This document shows, in pieces, positions 16,951 to 26,658 of a DNA stretch of 64,000 nucleotides. Position 1 is the first letter of the stretch; every line of letters starts with the position of its first letter. The notes below the pieces were generated by a model. That model saw only the letters and a list, made by a program, of their open reading frames with translations. It was not told where the DNA came from and searched no databases. Source of the stretch: an uncultured Prevotellaceae bacterium (GTDB taxonomy: Bacteria; Bacteroidota; Bacteroidia; Bacteroidales; Bacteroidaceae); contig ONHN01000006.1 in assembly GCA_900317635.1 (NCBI GenBank), positions 33,906 through 97,905 of the forward strand, given 5' to 3'. A program made the translations under genes and the position numbers.

Positions 16951-19233
16951 ATGCTTAAAGCACACAAAATAAGTTATTTCCTCCTTTTTGCTTGTGCTTT
17001 TTCTTATGCAAAAATGGCGGCGCAAGCCCCTTGCGAACACTTCCCCTATCGGGATGCGTCGCAACCCGTGGCTGTGCGCGTTGACGACCTGCTTTCGCGC
17101 ATGACCTTGCGCGAGAAGGTGGGACAGCTCCTGTGCTTGCCGGGATGGCAGAGCTACGAGCTGACAGCTACGAACCGCCCTACCCTTTCAGCCTCCTTCC
17201 TACGCGAACAGGACAGTCTTTGCGTGGGCAGCTACTGGGCCGTTATGCGGGCCGACCCGTGGACCCAGCGCACGCTGGCGCAGGGCCTGCCCCCCCCCAC
17301 CGCTGCCCTTCATGCTAACGCTCTGCAACACTACGCCACAGAGCAAACGCGCTTAGGCATTCCCCTCCTGCTATGCGAAGAAGCGCCACACGGCCACATG
17401 GCTATTGGCACCACCGTATTCCCCACGGGCTTAGGGCTTTCAGCCACATTCTCTGCACCATTGCTTCACCGCGTGGGAGCCACCATTGCGCGCGAATTGC
17501 GCTCACAGGGCGCGGCGGTGGCTTTCGGCCCCGTGGCCGACCTTTGCCGCGACCCGCGATGGAGCCGCACGGAGGAGACGATGGGCGAAGACGCTTACCT
17601 AACAGGCCAACTCGCGGGAGCCATCGTAGCGGGCATGACCGCCGACAGCCTCTATCGCGTTGCCCCCGTACTGAAGCATTTTGCCGCCTACGGCGCAGGG
17701 GCGGGAGGCCAAAACGGAGCGGCTATTTCTATAGGCCCTCGCGAACTACGCCAAACACATCTTCCGCCCTTTCGCGAAGCCATCGGCCAAGGGGCGCAGG
17801 GCGTGATGACAGCTTATAATGCCATTGACGGCATCCCCGCAACAGCTAACAAGCAGCTCCTGCGCACCACGCTGCGCGAGGCATGGGGCTTCGATGGTCT
17901 CATCTTCTCCGACCTATATAGCATCAACATGATGCACAACACGTTGCATACCGCTTCTTCAACCGAAGATGCAGCCCGTCAGTCGCTCCAGGCAGGCGTC
18001 GACGTTGATCTTGGCGGCCTTGCCTATACAACGCTGTGTGCTGCCGTCAAAGCGGGGGGGCTTGACGAACGGCTCGTTGACGAAGCGGTGCGCCGCGTGC
18101 TGACCTTGAAATTTGAACTTGGCTTGTTTGACCATCCTTACGTCGATACTTGCAGCACTGCCGAAAGGGTTCATACGGCAGACGATGTGCGCCTGGCGCG
18201 CGACGTGGCGCGCGCCTCCGTCACGCTGCTGAAGAACGAAAACAAGCTGCTGCCGCTTGCGGCCACAACGCGCGTGGCTATGGTGGGCGACTTGGCGCGC
18301 GACGTGTATGCCCAGTTGGGCGACTACACCGCACCACAGCCCACGGGAAAAGTCGTGACCGTGACCGATGCGCTCTTCCAGCGGCAAGGCCGCAACTACG
18401 AAGCGCATGAAGCTGATGTCATCGTAGCCGTCGTGGGAGGTTCGAGCAGTCGCTACGAGGGAGCCTCGTACCTTGCCACAGGTGCCGCCGAGGCAAGCCG
18501 CAACCTCAACGCGCCGCACCATACACAGCCCGACAGCGGCGAGGGCCTGGACCGCCTATCGCTCGACATTCCTGCCGCGCAGCAACACATGCTCGACAGC
18601 CTACGGCAAATGGGCAAGCCCTTAGTGGTGGTATACATCGAGGGGCGCCCGCTACTGAAGAACTGGGCGGCAGCACATGCCGATGCGCTCCTGACGCTTT
18701 TCTATCCAGGCGAGCAGGGCGGCGCAGCGTTGGCCGACGTACTCTTTGGCGACTACAACCCCGCCGGCCGGCTGTCCGTGAGCCAGCCGCGTAGCGTGGG
18801 GCAACTGCCCGTATGCTACGACCGCCCGCTTCCCCTACCCCACGACTACGTTGACGGCCCCGCTGCGCCGCTTTATCCCTTTGGCTACGGACTGAGCTAC
18901 ACGCGTTTCGACTATTCAAACCTCGCCGCGACGGACACGCTCATCAGCGTGGACGTGACGAACGTAGGCGAGCGCGACGGCGAGGAAGTGGTGCAACTTT
19001 ATTTGCGCGCCGAAGCGGCGAGCGTGGTGCAACCCGCAAAGCGATTGAAAGGTTTTCAGCGTGTTTTCATCCCGAAAGGTCAAACGCTCACCGTGAGCTT
19101 CCCACTACGCCGCGAAGACTTTGCCCTCGTTGGCAGCGACCTGCGCGAGCGGGTAGAGGCGGGCACATTTCGCGTGATGGTGGGCGCATCGAGCGACGAC
19201 ATTAGGCTGACGGAAAGGCTGCATATAGAATAA
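16951..19233 (+). CDS. Exported glycoside hydrolase family 3 protein (beta-glucosidase-like)
   Basis: 760 residues with a signal peptide ending near KMAAQA. Domains in order: the GH3 (alpha/beta)8 barrel (about 40-390) with EEAPHGH, ADLCRDPRWSRTEETMGED, LKHFAAYG and FDGLIFSDLYS (nucleophile Asp about 321); the alpha/beta sandwich (about 410-620) with LLKNENKLLPL and VVVYIEGRPL; and a fibronectin III-like C-terminal domain (YPFGYGLSYTRFDYSNL...). It most likely removes terminal beta-linked sugars from glycans in the periplasm; linkage and sugar cannot be fixed. The GH29 fucosidase gene starts 4 bp after its stop, so the pair likely acts on one glycan. No susC/susD genes are nearby. Confidence 0.93.
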   Translation: MLKAHKISYFLLFACAFSYAKMAAQAPCEHFPYRDASQPVAVRVDDLLSRMTLREKVGQLLCLPGWQSYELTATNRPTLSASFLREQDSLCVGSYWAVMRADPWTQRTLAQGLPPPTAALHANALQHYATEQTRLGIPLLLCEEAPHGHMAIGTTVFPTGLGLSATFSAPLLHRVGATIARELRSQGAAVAFGPVADLCRDPRWSRTEETMGEDAYLTGQLAGAIVAGMTADSLYRVAPVLKHFAAYGAGAGGQNGAAISIGPRELRQTHLPPFREAIGQGAQGVMTAYNAIDGIPATANKQLLRTTLREAWGFDGLIFSDLYSINMMHNTLHTASSTEDAARQSLQAGVDVDLGGLAYTTLCAAVKAGGLDERLVDEAVRRVLTLKFELGLFDHPYVDTCSTAERVHTADDVRLARDVARASVTLLKNENKLLPLAATTRVAMVGDLARDVYAQLGDYTAPQPTGKVVTVTDALFQRQGRNYEAHEADVIVAVVGGSSSRYEGASYLATGAAEASRNLNAPHHTQPDSGEGLDRLSLDIPAAQQHMLDSLRQMGKPLVVVYIEGRPLLKNWAAAHADALLTLFYPGEQGGAALADVLFGDYNPAGRLSVSQPRSVGQLPVCYDRPLPLPHDYVDGPAAPLYPFGYGLSYTRFDYSNLAATDTLISVDVTNVGERDGEEVVQLYLRAEAASVVQPAKRLKGFQRVFIPKGQTLTVSFPLRREDFALVGSDLRERVEAGTFRVMVGASSDDIRLTERLHIE

Positions 19234-19237
19234 AGAA

Positions 19238-20602
19238 ATGAAACGCATACATATAATATTATACGCGCTGCTATGCTCGCTCTCGCTGATGGCTCAAGGC
19301 GAGGTGCACGAAATGTCGGCCTCCTACGTTTGGCCCGCCGACACGCTGGTGCGCCAACGTTTGCAGGCATGGCAAGACCTTAAGTTCGGCATCTTGCTGC
19401 ACTGGGGTCTCTACTCCGTGGCGGGCATTGTGGAGTCGTGGTCGATATGCGACGAAGACTGGATAAGGCGCGACACGACGCGCACCTACCAGCAGTACAA
19501 AGACTGGTATTGGGGACTGGCCGATGAGTTTAAGCCCGAAGGTTTCAATCCCAAGCAATGGGCCAATGTTTCGCAACGCGCAGGAATGAAATACATGGTG
19601 TTTACGACAAAGCACCACGACGGCTTTTGCTTGTGGGACAGCCGCGAGACCGACTTCACCATAGCGCGCCACGCCTTTGCTGGCGATGCACGGCGCGACG
19701 CATTGCGCCACGTGCTTGATGCCTATCGTGCGGCTGGCTTCATGGTGGGCACGTACTTCTCGAAACCCGATTGGCATTCGCCTTACTACTGGTGGGAAGT
19801 GTATGCTACGAAGGGCCGCAACGTCAACTACAACGTCGCGCAACACCCGTGGCGCTGGGCGCAGTTCAAGCGCTTCACCCATGCGCAGGTGAAGGAAATC
19901 CTCACGCGCTACGGGCACGTTGACATCCTATGGCTGGACGGCGGATGGGTTTGTAAGGAAAACGGGCAAGACATCGACATGCCCGCCTTGGCCGCTATGG
20001 CTCGACGCGCGCAGCCAGGGCTGCTCATCGTTGACCGCACCGTGCGCGGCGCGTACGAGAACTACCTCACGCCCGAGCGCGGCGTACCTGCGAAGGCCGT
20101 TGACTGCCCTTGGGAGAGTTGCATCCCGCTGAGCGACGATTGGGGCTGGGTGGGCCAACCGCGCTGGAAGTCGGCTGATCAAGTGGTTGCCACACTCATC
20201 GAAGTGGTTGCCAAAGGCGGCAACCTGCTCTTAGGTGTTGGCCCCACGCCCGACGGCACCATAGAACCCGCCGCCGTGCGACGCTTAGAAGCCATCGGGC
20301 AATGGCTGAAGAAGAACGGCGAAGCGATTTACGCCACGCGCCCCCTACCCTGCTACCGCAGTGGCGACGTATGGTTTACGCAGGCAAAGGATGGACTGCG
20401 GCGTTACGCGCTTTACGTGCCGCCGCATACGCAAGCCGAACTGCCTGCAACGATTAGCTGGAAAGGCAATCTGCCCACGCCAAAGACCACTATGCGGCTC
20501 CTCCCGACCGGCGAAGAGCTATCGTGGCGCACCGAGGGCGACAGCGTCAGCGTGCAACTGCCCAAGCACTTGCCGCGCGAAGCCATCGCCATTGGCTTTT
20601 GA
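19238..20602 (+). CDS. Exported GH29 alpha-L-fucosidase
   Basis: 454 residues. The signal peptide (MKRIHIILYALLCSLSLMAQG) is followed by the GH29 barrel. Family features are KFGILLHWGLYSV, FTTKHHDGFCLWDS (fucose-binding His residues about 126-127), HVDILWLDGGW (nucleophile Asp about 234) and a C-terminal beta domain. The enzyme would release terminal fucose from host or plant glycans. It overlaps functionally with the GH3 enzyme encoded 4 bp upstream. A strong bidirectional terminator follows at 20612-20642. The ATG at 19238 fits the signal peptide. The family is sure; linkage preference is not. Confidence 0.95.
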   Translation: MKRIHIILYALLCSLSLMAQGEVHEMSASYVWPADTLVRQRLQAWQDLKFGILLHWGLYSVAGIVESWSICDEDWIRRDTTRTYQQYKDWYWGLADEFKPEGFNPKQWANVSQRAGMKYMVFTTKHHDGFCLWDSRETDFTIARHAFAGDARRDALRHVLDAYRAAGFMVGTYFSKPDWHSPYYWWEVYATKGRNVNYNVAQHPWRWAQFKRFTHAQVKEILTRYGHVDILWLDGGWVCKENGQDIDMPALAAMARRAQPGLLIVDRTVRGAYENYLTPERGVPAKAVDCPWESCIPLSDDWGWVGQPRWKSADQVVATLIEVVAKGGNLLLGVGPTPDGTIEPAAVRRLEAIGQWLKKNGEAIYATRPLPCYRSGDVWFTQAKDGLRRYALYVPPHTQAELPATISWKGNLPTPKTTMRLLPTGEELSWRTEGDSVSVQLPKHLPREAIAIGF

Positions 20603-20611
20603 AGCGTAAAG

Positions 20612-20642
20612 AAGGGCACTCCTCAACACGGGGAGTGCCCTT
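20612..20642. terminator. Bidirectional terminator between GH29 and speA genes
   Basis: Perfect 11-bp arms (AAGGGCACTCC / GGAGTGCCCTT) around a 9-nt loop, with T-rich sequence on the plus side and TTCTTTA on the minus side. It sits between convergent genes. Confidence 0.85.
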
Positions 20643-20685
20643 TATCGTGCTTGCCACAAACGGCGCAATAGTGCTTTGGGGCTTA

Positions 20686-22578
20686 CTATTCAAGATAGGT
20701 ATAGCCGTAGAGACCTGCGCGGTAGTTGGAGATGAACTCCTTGCCTTCCTCGGTCGTGATGCGTCCTTCGCTGACGGCGCGTCCCACCCACGTTTCAAGG
20801 CTTCGGACGAGGCGCTTTGGATCGTACTGCACGTACTCCAGCACGTCGGCCACGGTTTCGCCATCGATGGTCTTCTCAACCGTGTACTTGTCGGACGTGA
20901 CGGAGATGTGAACGGCATTGGTGTCGCCAAAGAGGTTGTGCATGTTGCCCAATATCTCCTGATAGGCACCTACGAGGAAGACGCCAATGTAGTAGGGCTT
21001 GCCTGGCTCAACGCTATGCAGCGGCAGATAGCCGCTTTCGTGGCCGCGATGCACGTAGGAGACTATCTTTCCGTCGCTGTCGCACGTGATGTCCTGCAAC
21101 GTAGCCGAGCGCGTGGGGCGCTGCTCGAGGTGAGCCAAGGGCATGACGGGGAAGATTTGGTCGATGCCCCAGCTGTCGGGCAAGGACTGGAACAGCGAGA
21201 AGTTGCAGAAGTATTTGTCGGCCATACGCTTGTCGATGTCGCGAAGCTCGTCGGGCACGTGCTTCATGTGGTGAGCCAATTCGGACACCTCGTGCATGAT
21301 GCTGCCATAGACGCTTTCGATGCGTGCGCGCGTGGAGAGGTCGAGCATTCCCATGCGGAAGAGGTCGAGGGCCTCTTCGCGGATGTCCTCGGCGTCGTGC
21401 CAGTCTTCGAGCACGGAGCGCTGGTTTATCTTGTCCCAAATCTCGGTGATGTCGCGCAGGAGCTGGTGGTCGTCAGGCCCAGCCTCGAAGTCTTCGGGCA
21501 TCAGGGGCGGGCGTACGCTCTCCAGCACCTCGAGCACAAGCACGGAGTGGTGCGCCGTGAGCGAGCGTCCGCCCTCGGTGATGATGTTGGGGTGAGGTAT
21601 CTCGTTCTTGTTGGCCGCCTCGACGAAGGTATAGACGCAGTCGTTGACGTACTCCTGAATGCTGTAGTTGACGGAGCTGCTGGAGTTGGACGAGCGTGTG
21701 CCGTCGTAGTCAACGCCCAGTCCGCCGCCGCAATCCACGAATTCTATGGCAAAGCCCATCTGACGTAACTGCACGTAGAACTGTGCCGCCTCGCGCAAAG
21801 CGATGCTAATGCGGCGTATTTTCGAGATTTGGCTTCCGATGTGGAAATGGATGAGGTGCAAGCAGTCGCGCAGGTTCATCTTGTCGAGCAGTTCAAGCGC
21901 TTCGAGCAGTTCGCTACTGTTTAGGCCGAACTTCGAAGCGTCGCCCCCACTCTCTTCCCACTTACCAGCACCCGAGGCCGCCAGCTTGATGCGAATGCCC
22001 AAGCTGGGGCGCACGCCCAGCTTCTCGGCCGTGCGGGCAATGGTTTGCAGCTCGGGCAGTTTCTCAACAACGAGGAAGACGCGCTTACCCATTTTCTGGG
22101 CCAGCAAAGCCAGCTCGATGTAGCCCGCGTCTTTGTGTCCGTTGCAGATAATGAGGCTATCGCTATCCATGTTGGTAGCGATGACGGCGTGCAGTTCGGG
22201 CTTCGAACCGCATTCCAGTCCGAGGTTGAACTTCTTGCCGTGGCTGCTGATTTCCTCTACGACGGGACGCATTTGGTTTACCTTAATGGGATAGATGATG
22301 AAGTGTTCGCCCTGAAAAGCATACTCCTTCGCTGCATGCTCGAAGCAGGCCGCCGTCTTCTCAATGCGATTGTTGAGGATGTCGGGGAAACGTAGCAACA
22401 TAGGGGCTGCTATATCGCGCGAAGTAAGTTCCTCTACCAGTTGCTGGAGGTCGACACGCACACCGTCTTTGCGCGGACAAGCGTAGGCGTGGCCTTGCTC
22501 GTTGATGCCAAAATAGCTGGCACCCCAGCCTTTCACGCCGTAGAGTTCCTCGGAGTCGTCAATGCGCCATTTCTTCAT
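20686..22578 (-). CDS. speA: Biosynthetic arginine decarboxylase
   Basis: 630 residues, the usual size of SpeA (fold-type III PLP enzyme). It converts arginine to agmatine, the first step of the agmatine route to polyamines. Motifs: YGVKGWGASYFGINEQGH at the start; FIIYPIKVNQMRPVVEE with the PLP Lys; GLECGSKPEL; LIICNGHKDAGYIELAL; HFHIGSQISKIRRI; EFVDCGGGLGVDYDGTRS; and ITEGGRSLTAHHSVLV. The C-terminal domain ends FISNYRAGLYGYTYLE. It is separated by 58 bp from the shikimate kinase gene upstream, with a dispersed repeat in the gap, and ends at the shared terminator at 20612-20642. Confidence 0.97.
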   Translation of the reverse strand: MKKWRIDDSEELYGVKGWGASYFGINEQGHAYACPRKDGVRVDLQQLVEELTSRDIAAPMLLRFPDILNNRIEKTAACFEHAAKEYAFQGEHFIIYPIKVNQMRPVVEEISSHGKKFNLGLECGSKPELHAVIATNMDSDSLIICNGHKDAGYIELALLAQKMGKRVFLVVEKLPELQTIARTAEKLGVRPSLGIRIKLAASGAGKWEESGGDASKFGLNSSELLEALELLDKMNLRDCLHLIHFHIGSQISKIRRISIALREAAQFYVQLRQMGFAIEFVDCGGGLGVDYDGTRSSNSSSSVNYSIQEYVNDCVYTFVEAANKNEIPHPNIITEGGRSLTAHHSVLVLEVLESVRPPLMPEDFEAGPDDHQLLRDITEIWDKINQRSVLEDWHDAEDIREEALDLFRMGMLDLSTRARIESVYGSIMHEVSELAHHMKHVPDELRDIDKRMADKYFCNFSLFQSLPDSWGIDQIFPVMPLAHLEQRPTRSATLQDITCDSDGKIVSYVHRGHESGYLPLHSVEPGKPYYIGVFLVGAYQEILGNMHNLFGDTNAVHISVTSDKYTVEKTIDGETVADVLEYVQYDPKRLVRSLETWVGRAVSEGRITTEEGKEFISNYRAGLYGYTYLE

Positions 22579-22597
22579 AGGGTGTTATGTTTTTAAG

Positions 22598-22625
22598 AAC
22601 CACGAAGGGAACGAATGGATGAGAG
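22598..22625. repeat. Dispersed repeat of the CCACGAAGG(A/G)ACGAA family
   Basis: AACCACGAAGGGAACGAAT is the inverse of ATTCGTTTCCTTCGTGGTT at 58850-58871. Other copies lie at 42565-42606 and 59171-59219. All are intergenic. Confidence 0.5.
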
Positions 22626-22636
22626 GATATATGCTC

Positions 22637-23158
22637 CTACATATATCCTTTAATGATATTGGCAATGTCCTGAATGCGGTCGAACGAATCGAGCAGGTTG
22701 ATGTCAACAGTGTGGTGCGCGCGACTGTAGAAGGGCTCGCGCACTTTCAGCTGCTCGCGCACGTAGCCTTCGAGCTCTTCGTCCGTCTTGCCCTCAAGTA
22801 GCGGCCTGTGGCCTCGGCTCATGCGTATATGCTCCACGAGCACTTCAGGTGTCGCTTTCAGATAATACGTGTCGGCCACGCTGTTGACGTAGTCCATATT
22901 ATCGAAGAAGCAGGGCGTGCCGCCGCCAAGGCTCAGGACGATGTCTTCGAACTCAGCCACTTCGTGGAGCATGCGCTTTTCCAGGTCGCGAAACTTCGCT
23001 TCGCCTTCCGTGGCAAAGATATCGGCTATACGCGTGTGGTACCTTTCCTCAACGTACCAGTCGAGGTCGTAGAACGTGCGCCCCAAGTCCTTGGCCAGCA
23101 CACGCCCGACCGTGGTTTTGCCTGCACACATATAGCCAAGCAGTACGATACACTTCAT
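22637..23158 (-). CDS. aroK: Shikimate kinase
   Basis: 173 residues, the normal length. It phosphorylates shikimate at the 3-hydroxyl in the chorismate pathway. The P-loop GYMCAGKTT lies at about 8-16, followed by FYDLDWYVEERYHTRIADIF (shikimate-binding Asp), FRDLEKRML (Arg of the substrate site) and LSLGGGTPCF (the GGG motif). The lid region SRGHRPLLEGKTDEELEGYVREQLKVREPFYSRAHHTVD is typical. The symbol aroK is used for the activity; aroK and aroL cannot be separated here. It lies between topA and speA on the same strand with short gaps, a mixed housekeeping cluster. Confidence 0.94.
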   Translation of the reverse strand: MKCIVLLGYMCAGKTTVGRVLAKDLGRTFYDLDWYVEERYHTRIADIFATEGEAKFRDLEKRMLHEVAEFEDIVLSLGGGTPCFFDNMDYVNSVADTYYLKATPEVLVEHIRMSRGHRPLLEGKTDEELEGYVREQLKVREPFYSRAHHTVDINLLDSFDRIQDIANIIKGYM

Positions 23159-23263
23159 AAGGCTGGAGTCTGCGTTAGGGAGTTAAAGGAGTTAAAGGGC
23201 GATAGTGATTATCGCTAAGCTATTTGCCTTTACGCTTACGCTTTGAACTTACGAAAGCTCACT

Positions 23264-25579
23264 TCACTTCCTTTTCTTCTTCTTGCCCACTTCTTCGATG
23301 ATGCGCAGGCAATCTTCTTCGGTTAGTTCTGCGGCGCGCGCGGCATCGGCCTTGGGCAGCTTGTAGCTATTACCGTCGAACGCGATGTAGGGTCCGAAGC
23401 GACCGTTCATAATCTCGATGCCTTTCTCTTCGAACTTCTTGATGTGCTTCTTTGCATCCTTCTCGCGCTTCTCGGCCAGCAGTTGCAAGGCTTCTTCAAG
23501 GCTGATGGAGAGCGGGTCAACGTCTTTCGGTATGGAGGCGTAGGTCTTGTCGTGGCGCACGTAGGGCCCGAAGCGCCCTACGCCCACGCTGACGGCCTTA
23601 CCATCTGCTTCGCCCAGCGTGCGCGGCAGCTTGAAGAGTTCGAGGGCTTCTTCAAGCGTGATGCGTTCGAGGCTCATCGAGGGTTGCAGCTTGGCAAAGC
23701 GAGGTTTCTCGCCGTCGCTGTTGTCGCCTATTTGCGCCATAGGCCCGAAGCGGCCAATCTTCACGCTGACGGGCTTGCCCGTTTGCGGGTCGTTGCCAAG
23801 GATGCGTTCGCCCACGCGCTTGTCCGTCTTCTCTTCCATCGTCTTGGCAACTTGCGGTTCGAAGTGGCCGTAGAACGAGCGTATCACCTCGGTCCAATTC
23901 TCTTTTCCTTCGGCCACGGCGTCGAAGTCCTTCTCTACGCGCGCCGTGAAGTTGTAGTCGAGGATGTCGGCAAAGTGCGCTGTCAGGAAGTCCGTTACGA
24001 CGATGCCGATGTCCGTAGGCAAGAGCTTGTTCTTTTCCGAACCGAAGGTTTCGGTCTTCGTCGTCTCCTTCAGCTTTCCGTCCTTCAGGGTGATGACGCC
24101 AAATGTGCGCTTGCTGCCTTCCACGTCGGCCTTGCGCACGTATTCGCGCTGCTGTATGGTGCTGATGGTGGGCGCATAGGTTGAGGGACGGCCTATGCCC
24201 AGTTCTTCCAGCCGATGCACGAGCGAAGCCTCATTGAAATGGAAGGGTCCCGAGGTGAAACGCTGCTGTGCTTGTATGCTGTTGTCTGTCAGGCTCTGCC
24301 CCCGGCTGACGGCGGGGAGCAGGCCCGTCTGTTCGTTGGCGAGCGTTTCGGTATCGGTAGCGGCGGTGTAGAGACGTAAGAAACCGTCGAACTTCACTAC
24401 TTCGCCGGTAGCAACGAAAGTCTCGCCCTTGCCCACGGCTTCAACGCTGATTGTGGTCTTTTCCAGCGTCGCGTCGGCCATTTGGCTGGCCATGGTGCGC
24501 TTCCAAATCAAGTCGTAGAGGCGTTGTTCTTGGCGCGTCCCCGTGATGGTGCGTCGGGCAGCGTCGGTAGGGCGGATTGCTTCGTGGGCTTCCTGCGCGC
24601 CTTTCGCTTGCGTGTGGAAGCGGCGACTTTTATAGTAGCCTTCGCCATAGTCCTCTTTGATGACGGGACCGCACGTGGCAAGGAAAAGTGCCGAGAGGTT
24701 CAAGCTGTCGGTACGCATGTAGGTAATCAGACCGCGCTCGTAGAGCGACTGCGCCACGCGCATAGTCGTGGCAACGGGATAGCCTAAGCGGCGCGCTGCA
24801 TCTTGCTGCAGCGTGCTGGTCGTAAAGGGCGGGGCCGGACTGCGGTGCAGGGGCTTGCGCTGTATGTCGCTCACGCAGTAGGAGGCACCGACAAGGCGTT
24901 CCAGCAGGGCACGCGCCTCTTCTGCGCTCGGCAGCGTGCGGTGAAGCTCGGCCTTCATCAGCTCTTGCCCGTCGCCGGCATTTGCTACGGCAAATTCGCC
25001 CGTCACGTGCCACGATGCTTCGGGCTTGAAAGCCTCAATCTCGCGCTCGCGCTCCACGATAAGGCGCACGGCTACGCTCTGCACGCGGCCTGCCGAGAGC
25101 TGCGGACGCACCTTGCGCCACAAGACGGGCGAGAGGCGGAAACCTACCAGGCGGTCCAACACGCGACGCGCCTGCTGCGCATCGACAAGGTTGAGGTCGA
25201 TGGTGCGAGGGTTTTCGATAGCTGCAAGAATGGCTGGCTTCGTTATTTCGTGGAAGACAATGCGGTTCTGATCCGTAGCGTCGAGGCCCAGCACTTCGGC
25301 CAGATGCCAGCTGATGGCTTCTCCTTCGCGGTCTTCATCGGATGCAAGCCAGATGCGCTCGCTCTTCTTTGCGGCGGCACGCAGTTCGCTGACAATGCGC
25401 TGCTTGTCTTCGGGCACTTCATACTCAGGCGCAAACGTCTTAAGGTCTACACCAAAATTCTTCTTCTTTAGGTCGCGTATATGTCCAAAGCTGGACATTA
25501 CCTTGAAGTCGCTACCAAGGAAGCGCTCTATGGTCTTGGCCTTGGCGGGCGACTCTACAATGACGAGGTTCTTTTGCAT
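23264..25579 (-). CDS. topA: DNA topoisomerase I
   Basis: 771 residues; type IA topoisomerase that relaxes negative supercoils. The TOPRIM domain opens with KNLVIVESPAKAKTIERFLG and has the acidic ASDEDREGEAI (81-89). The active site YMRTDS places the catalytic Tyr at about 287. The C-terminus carries repeated topo-C modules (GRFGPMAQIG, GRFGPYVRHD, NGRFGPYIAFDG) in place of the zinc fingers of E. coli TopA, usual in Bacteroidetes, and a lysine-rich end (GKKKKRK). A near-consensus promoter lies so close to the ATG at 25579 that the mRNA may be leaderless. Confidence 0.97.
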   Translation of the reverse strand: MQKNLVIVESPAKAKTIERFLGSDFKVMSSFGHIRDLKKKNFGVDLKTFAPEYEVPEDKQRIVSELRAAAKKSERIWLASDEDREGEAISWHLAEVLGLDATDQNRIVFHEITKPAILAAIENPRTIDLNLVDAQQARRVLDRLVGFRLSPVLWRKVRPQLSAGRVQSVAVRLIVEREREIEAFKPEASWHVTGEFAVANAGDGQELMKAELHRTLPSAEEARALLERLVGASYCVSDIQRKPLHRSPAPPFTTSTLQQDAARRLGYPVATTMRVAQSLYERGLITYMRTDSLNLSALFLATCGPVIKEDYGEGYYKSRRFHTQAKGAQEAHEAIRPTDAARRTITGTRQEQRLYDLIWKRTMASQMADATLEKTTISVEAVGKGETFVATGEVVKFDGFLRLYTAATDTETLANEQTGLLPAVSRGQSLTDNSIQAQQRFTSGPFHFNEASLVHRLEELGIGRPSTYAPTISTIQQREYVRKADVEGSKRTFGVITLKDGKLKETTKTETFGSEKNKLLPTDIGIVVTDFLTAHFADILDYNFTARVEKDFDAVAEGKENWTEVIRSFYGHFEPQVAKTMEEKTDKRVGERILGNDPQTGKPVSVKIGRFGPMAQIGDNSDGEKPRFAKLQPSMSLERITLEEALELFKLPRTLGEADGKAVSVGVGRFGPYVRHDKTYASIPKDVDPLSISLEEALQLLAEKREKDAKKHIKKFEEKGIEIMNGRFGPYIAFDGNSYKLPKADAARAAELTEEDCLRIIEEVGKKKKRK

Positions 25580-25587
25580 AACGGCGG

Positions 25588-25617
25588 CAAAAGTATGAAA
25601 AAAATTCGTTACACAAT
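25588..25617 (-). promoter_or_regulatory. topA promoter, apparently leaderless
   Basis: On the minus strand, ATTG, 18 bp, then TACTTTTG (25595-25588), matching -33/-7 of the Bacteroidetes consensus. The -7 box ends only 8 bp before the ATG, so initiation 5-7 nt downstream would leave 1-3 nt of leader. Confidence 0.55.
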
Positions 25618-25800
25618 ATTATATATAGGCGAAAAATGCACGCAAAGCGTCAAAAAGGTGCGTTTTGAGGGGTGTTTTAAGCCAACAAAAAGCCTTTTGT
25701 TAAACGAAGATAGCACGCGGCATGCTACCAATAGCTTGTGCAAGACAGGCAAGCTCATGTCCAAAAGCCACTTACGCTTAGCGCGCAACGGCGAGACTGG

Positions 25801-26658
25801 CTACCTCACCCTTTGCACGCGCCGCGTGAAGCCCACCACAAACACGTTGCTCCAAGCGTGGCGCTTCAGCCCGCCCAAGTGCGACTGGCGCACATCGGAA
25901 CGAAAGCCTACCGTGATAACGGCACGGCTCACGGGGAAATCGAGCGAGCAGAGCAGGCCAAAGGAAGGCGCATTGACGGGATAGGTGAAACGGACGTTGC
26001 GGTCGCCGTGGTGAAGGCCAAACATTTCGTAGTACGACTGCCCGTAGTGGAGCGAAAAGGCCAAGCCTAAACAGGGCACGTCAGCCTGCACGCGCACCTT
26101 GAAGTCCTTGCGAAAGAGCGTAAAGCTGTATTCGCAAACGCCCTGCAAGGCGAGTTCGGCAGAAGCGCGTCCCTGCGCGGGATTGTTGCCTCCGCGCGTG
26201 TTGTAGGTCAGGCCGCCACCTATGCCCAGCAAGCCGCCAGCCGCTAAGCGCCAGCGCGGCGAGGGATGCCAGCAGTGCAACGCGCCGTAGGCAAGGCTGA
26301 GCTGTGCGTCTATCTCGCGCCGATTGCTGTTGGGCGCTTTCAGGTAGGCAAAGTTCGTCGAAAACTGAAACACAGAGTGCCAGCGCCCCGAACCGCGAAA
26401 CGGCTTCTCGGTACGCCGCACAAGGCAGTGGCCTATGCCCGTATATTCGTAGGGCGAAAGGTAGGTGTCGAGCACGTTGTGCCAGCCCACAATGCCGAAG
26501 TACCAGCGATGCTCCTTAATGGGCGGCTGGCTGAGGGCGTTTGTTGCCCGCAGTGTGTCGGCCACAGCCGTGCTGTCGGCACGTTCTTGCGCTGACAAGG
26601 GGGCGAACAGCAGGGTCGCAAAAACGTAGGAGAAAAGATGTAAGAGCCGCCCGCTCAT
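25801..26658 (-). CDS. DUF3316-like exported protein
   Basis: 285 residues with a signal peptide (MSGRLLHLFSYVFATLLFAPLSAQ). The rest alternates aromatic and polar residues in short stretches (LSLAYGALHCWHP, LGIGGGLTYNTRGGNNPAQG, FSLHYGQSYYEMFGLHHGDRNVRF), the pattern of an outer-membrane beta barrel. The NPAQG and YGQSYYEMFGLGH-type motifs recall DUF3316, a Bacteroidetes family of unknown function; the match is from memory. The ATG overlaps the stop of the DedA gene by 4 bp (ATGA), so the two are translationally coupled. Confidence 0.65.
   Translation of the reverse strand: MSGRLLHLFSYVFATLLFAPLSAQERADSTAVADTLRATNALSQPPIKEHRWYFGIVGWHNVLDTYLSPYEYTGIGHCLVRRTEKPFRGSGRWHSVFQFSTNFAYLKAPNSNRREIDAQLSLAYGALHCWHPSPRWRLAAGGLLGIGGGLTYNTRGGNNPAQGRASAELALQGVCEYSFTLFRKDFKVRVQADVPCLGLAFSLHYGQSYYEMFGLHHGDRNVRFTYPVNAPSFGLLCSLDFPVSRAVITVGFRSDVRQSHLGGLKRHAWSNVFVVGFTRRVQRVR

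Noticed and set aside
16951-20602. Polysaccharide utilisation locus
   Set aside because: GH3 and GH29 genes are adjacent, but no susC/susD pair, sensor or regulator is present on either side.
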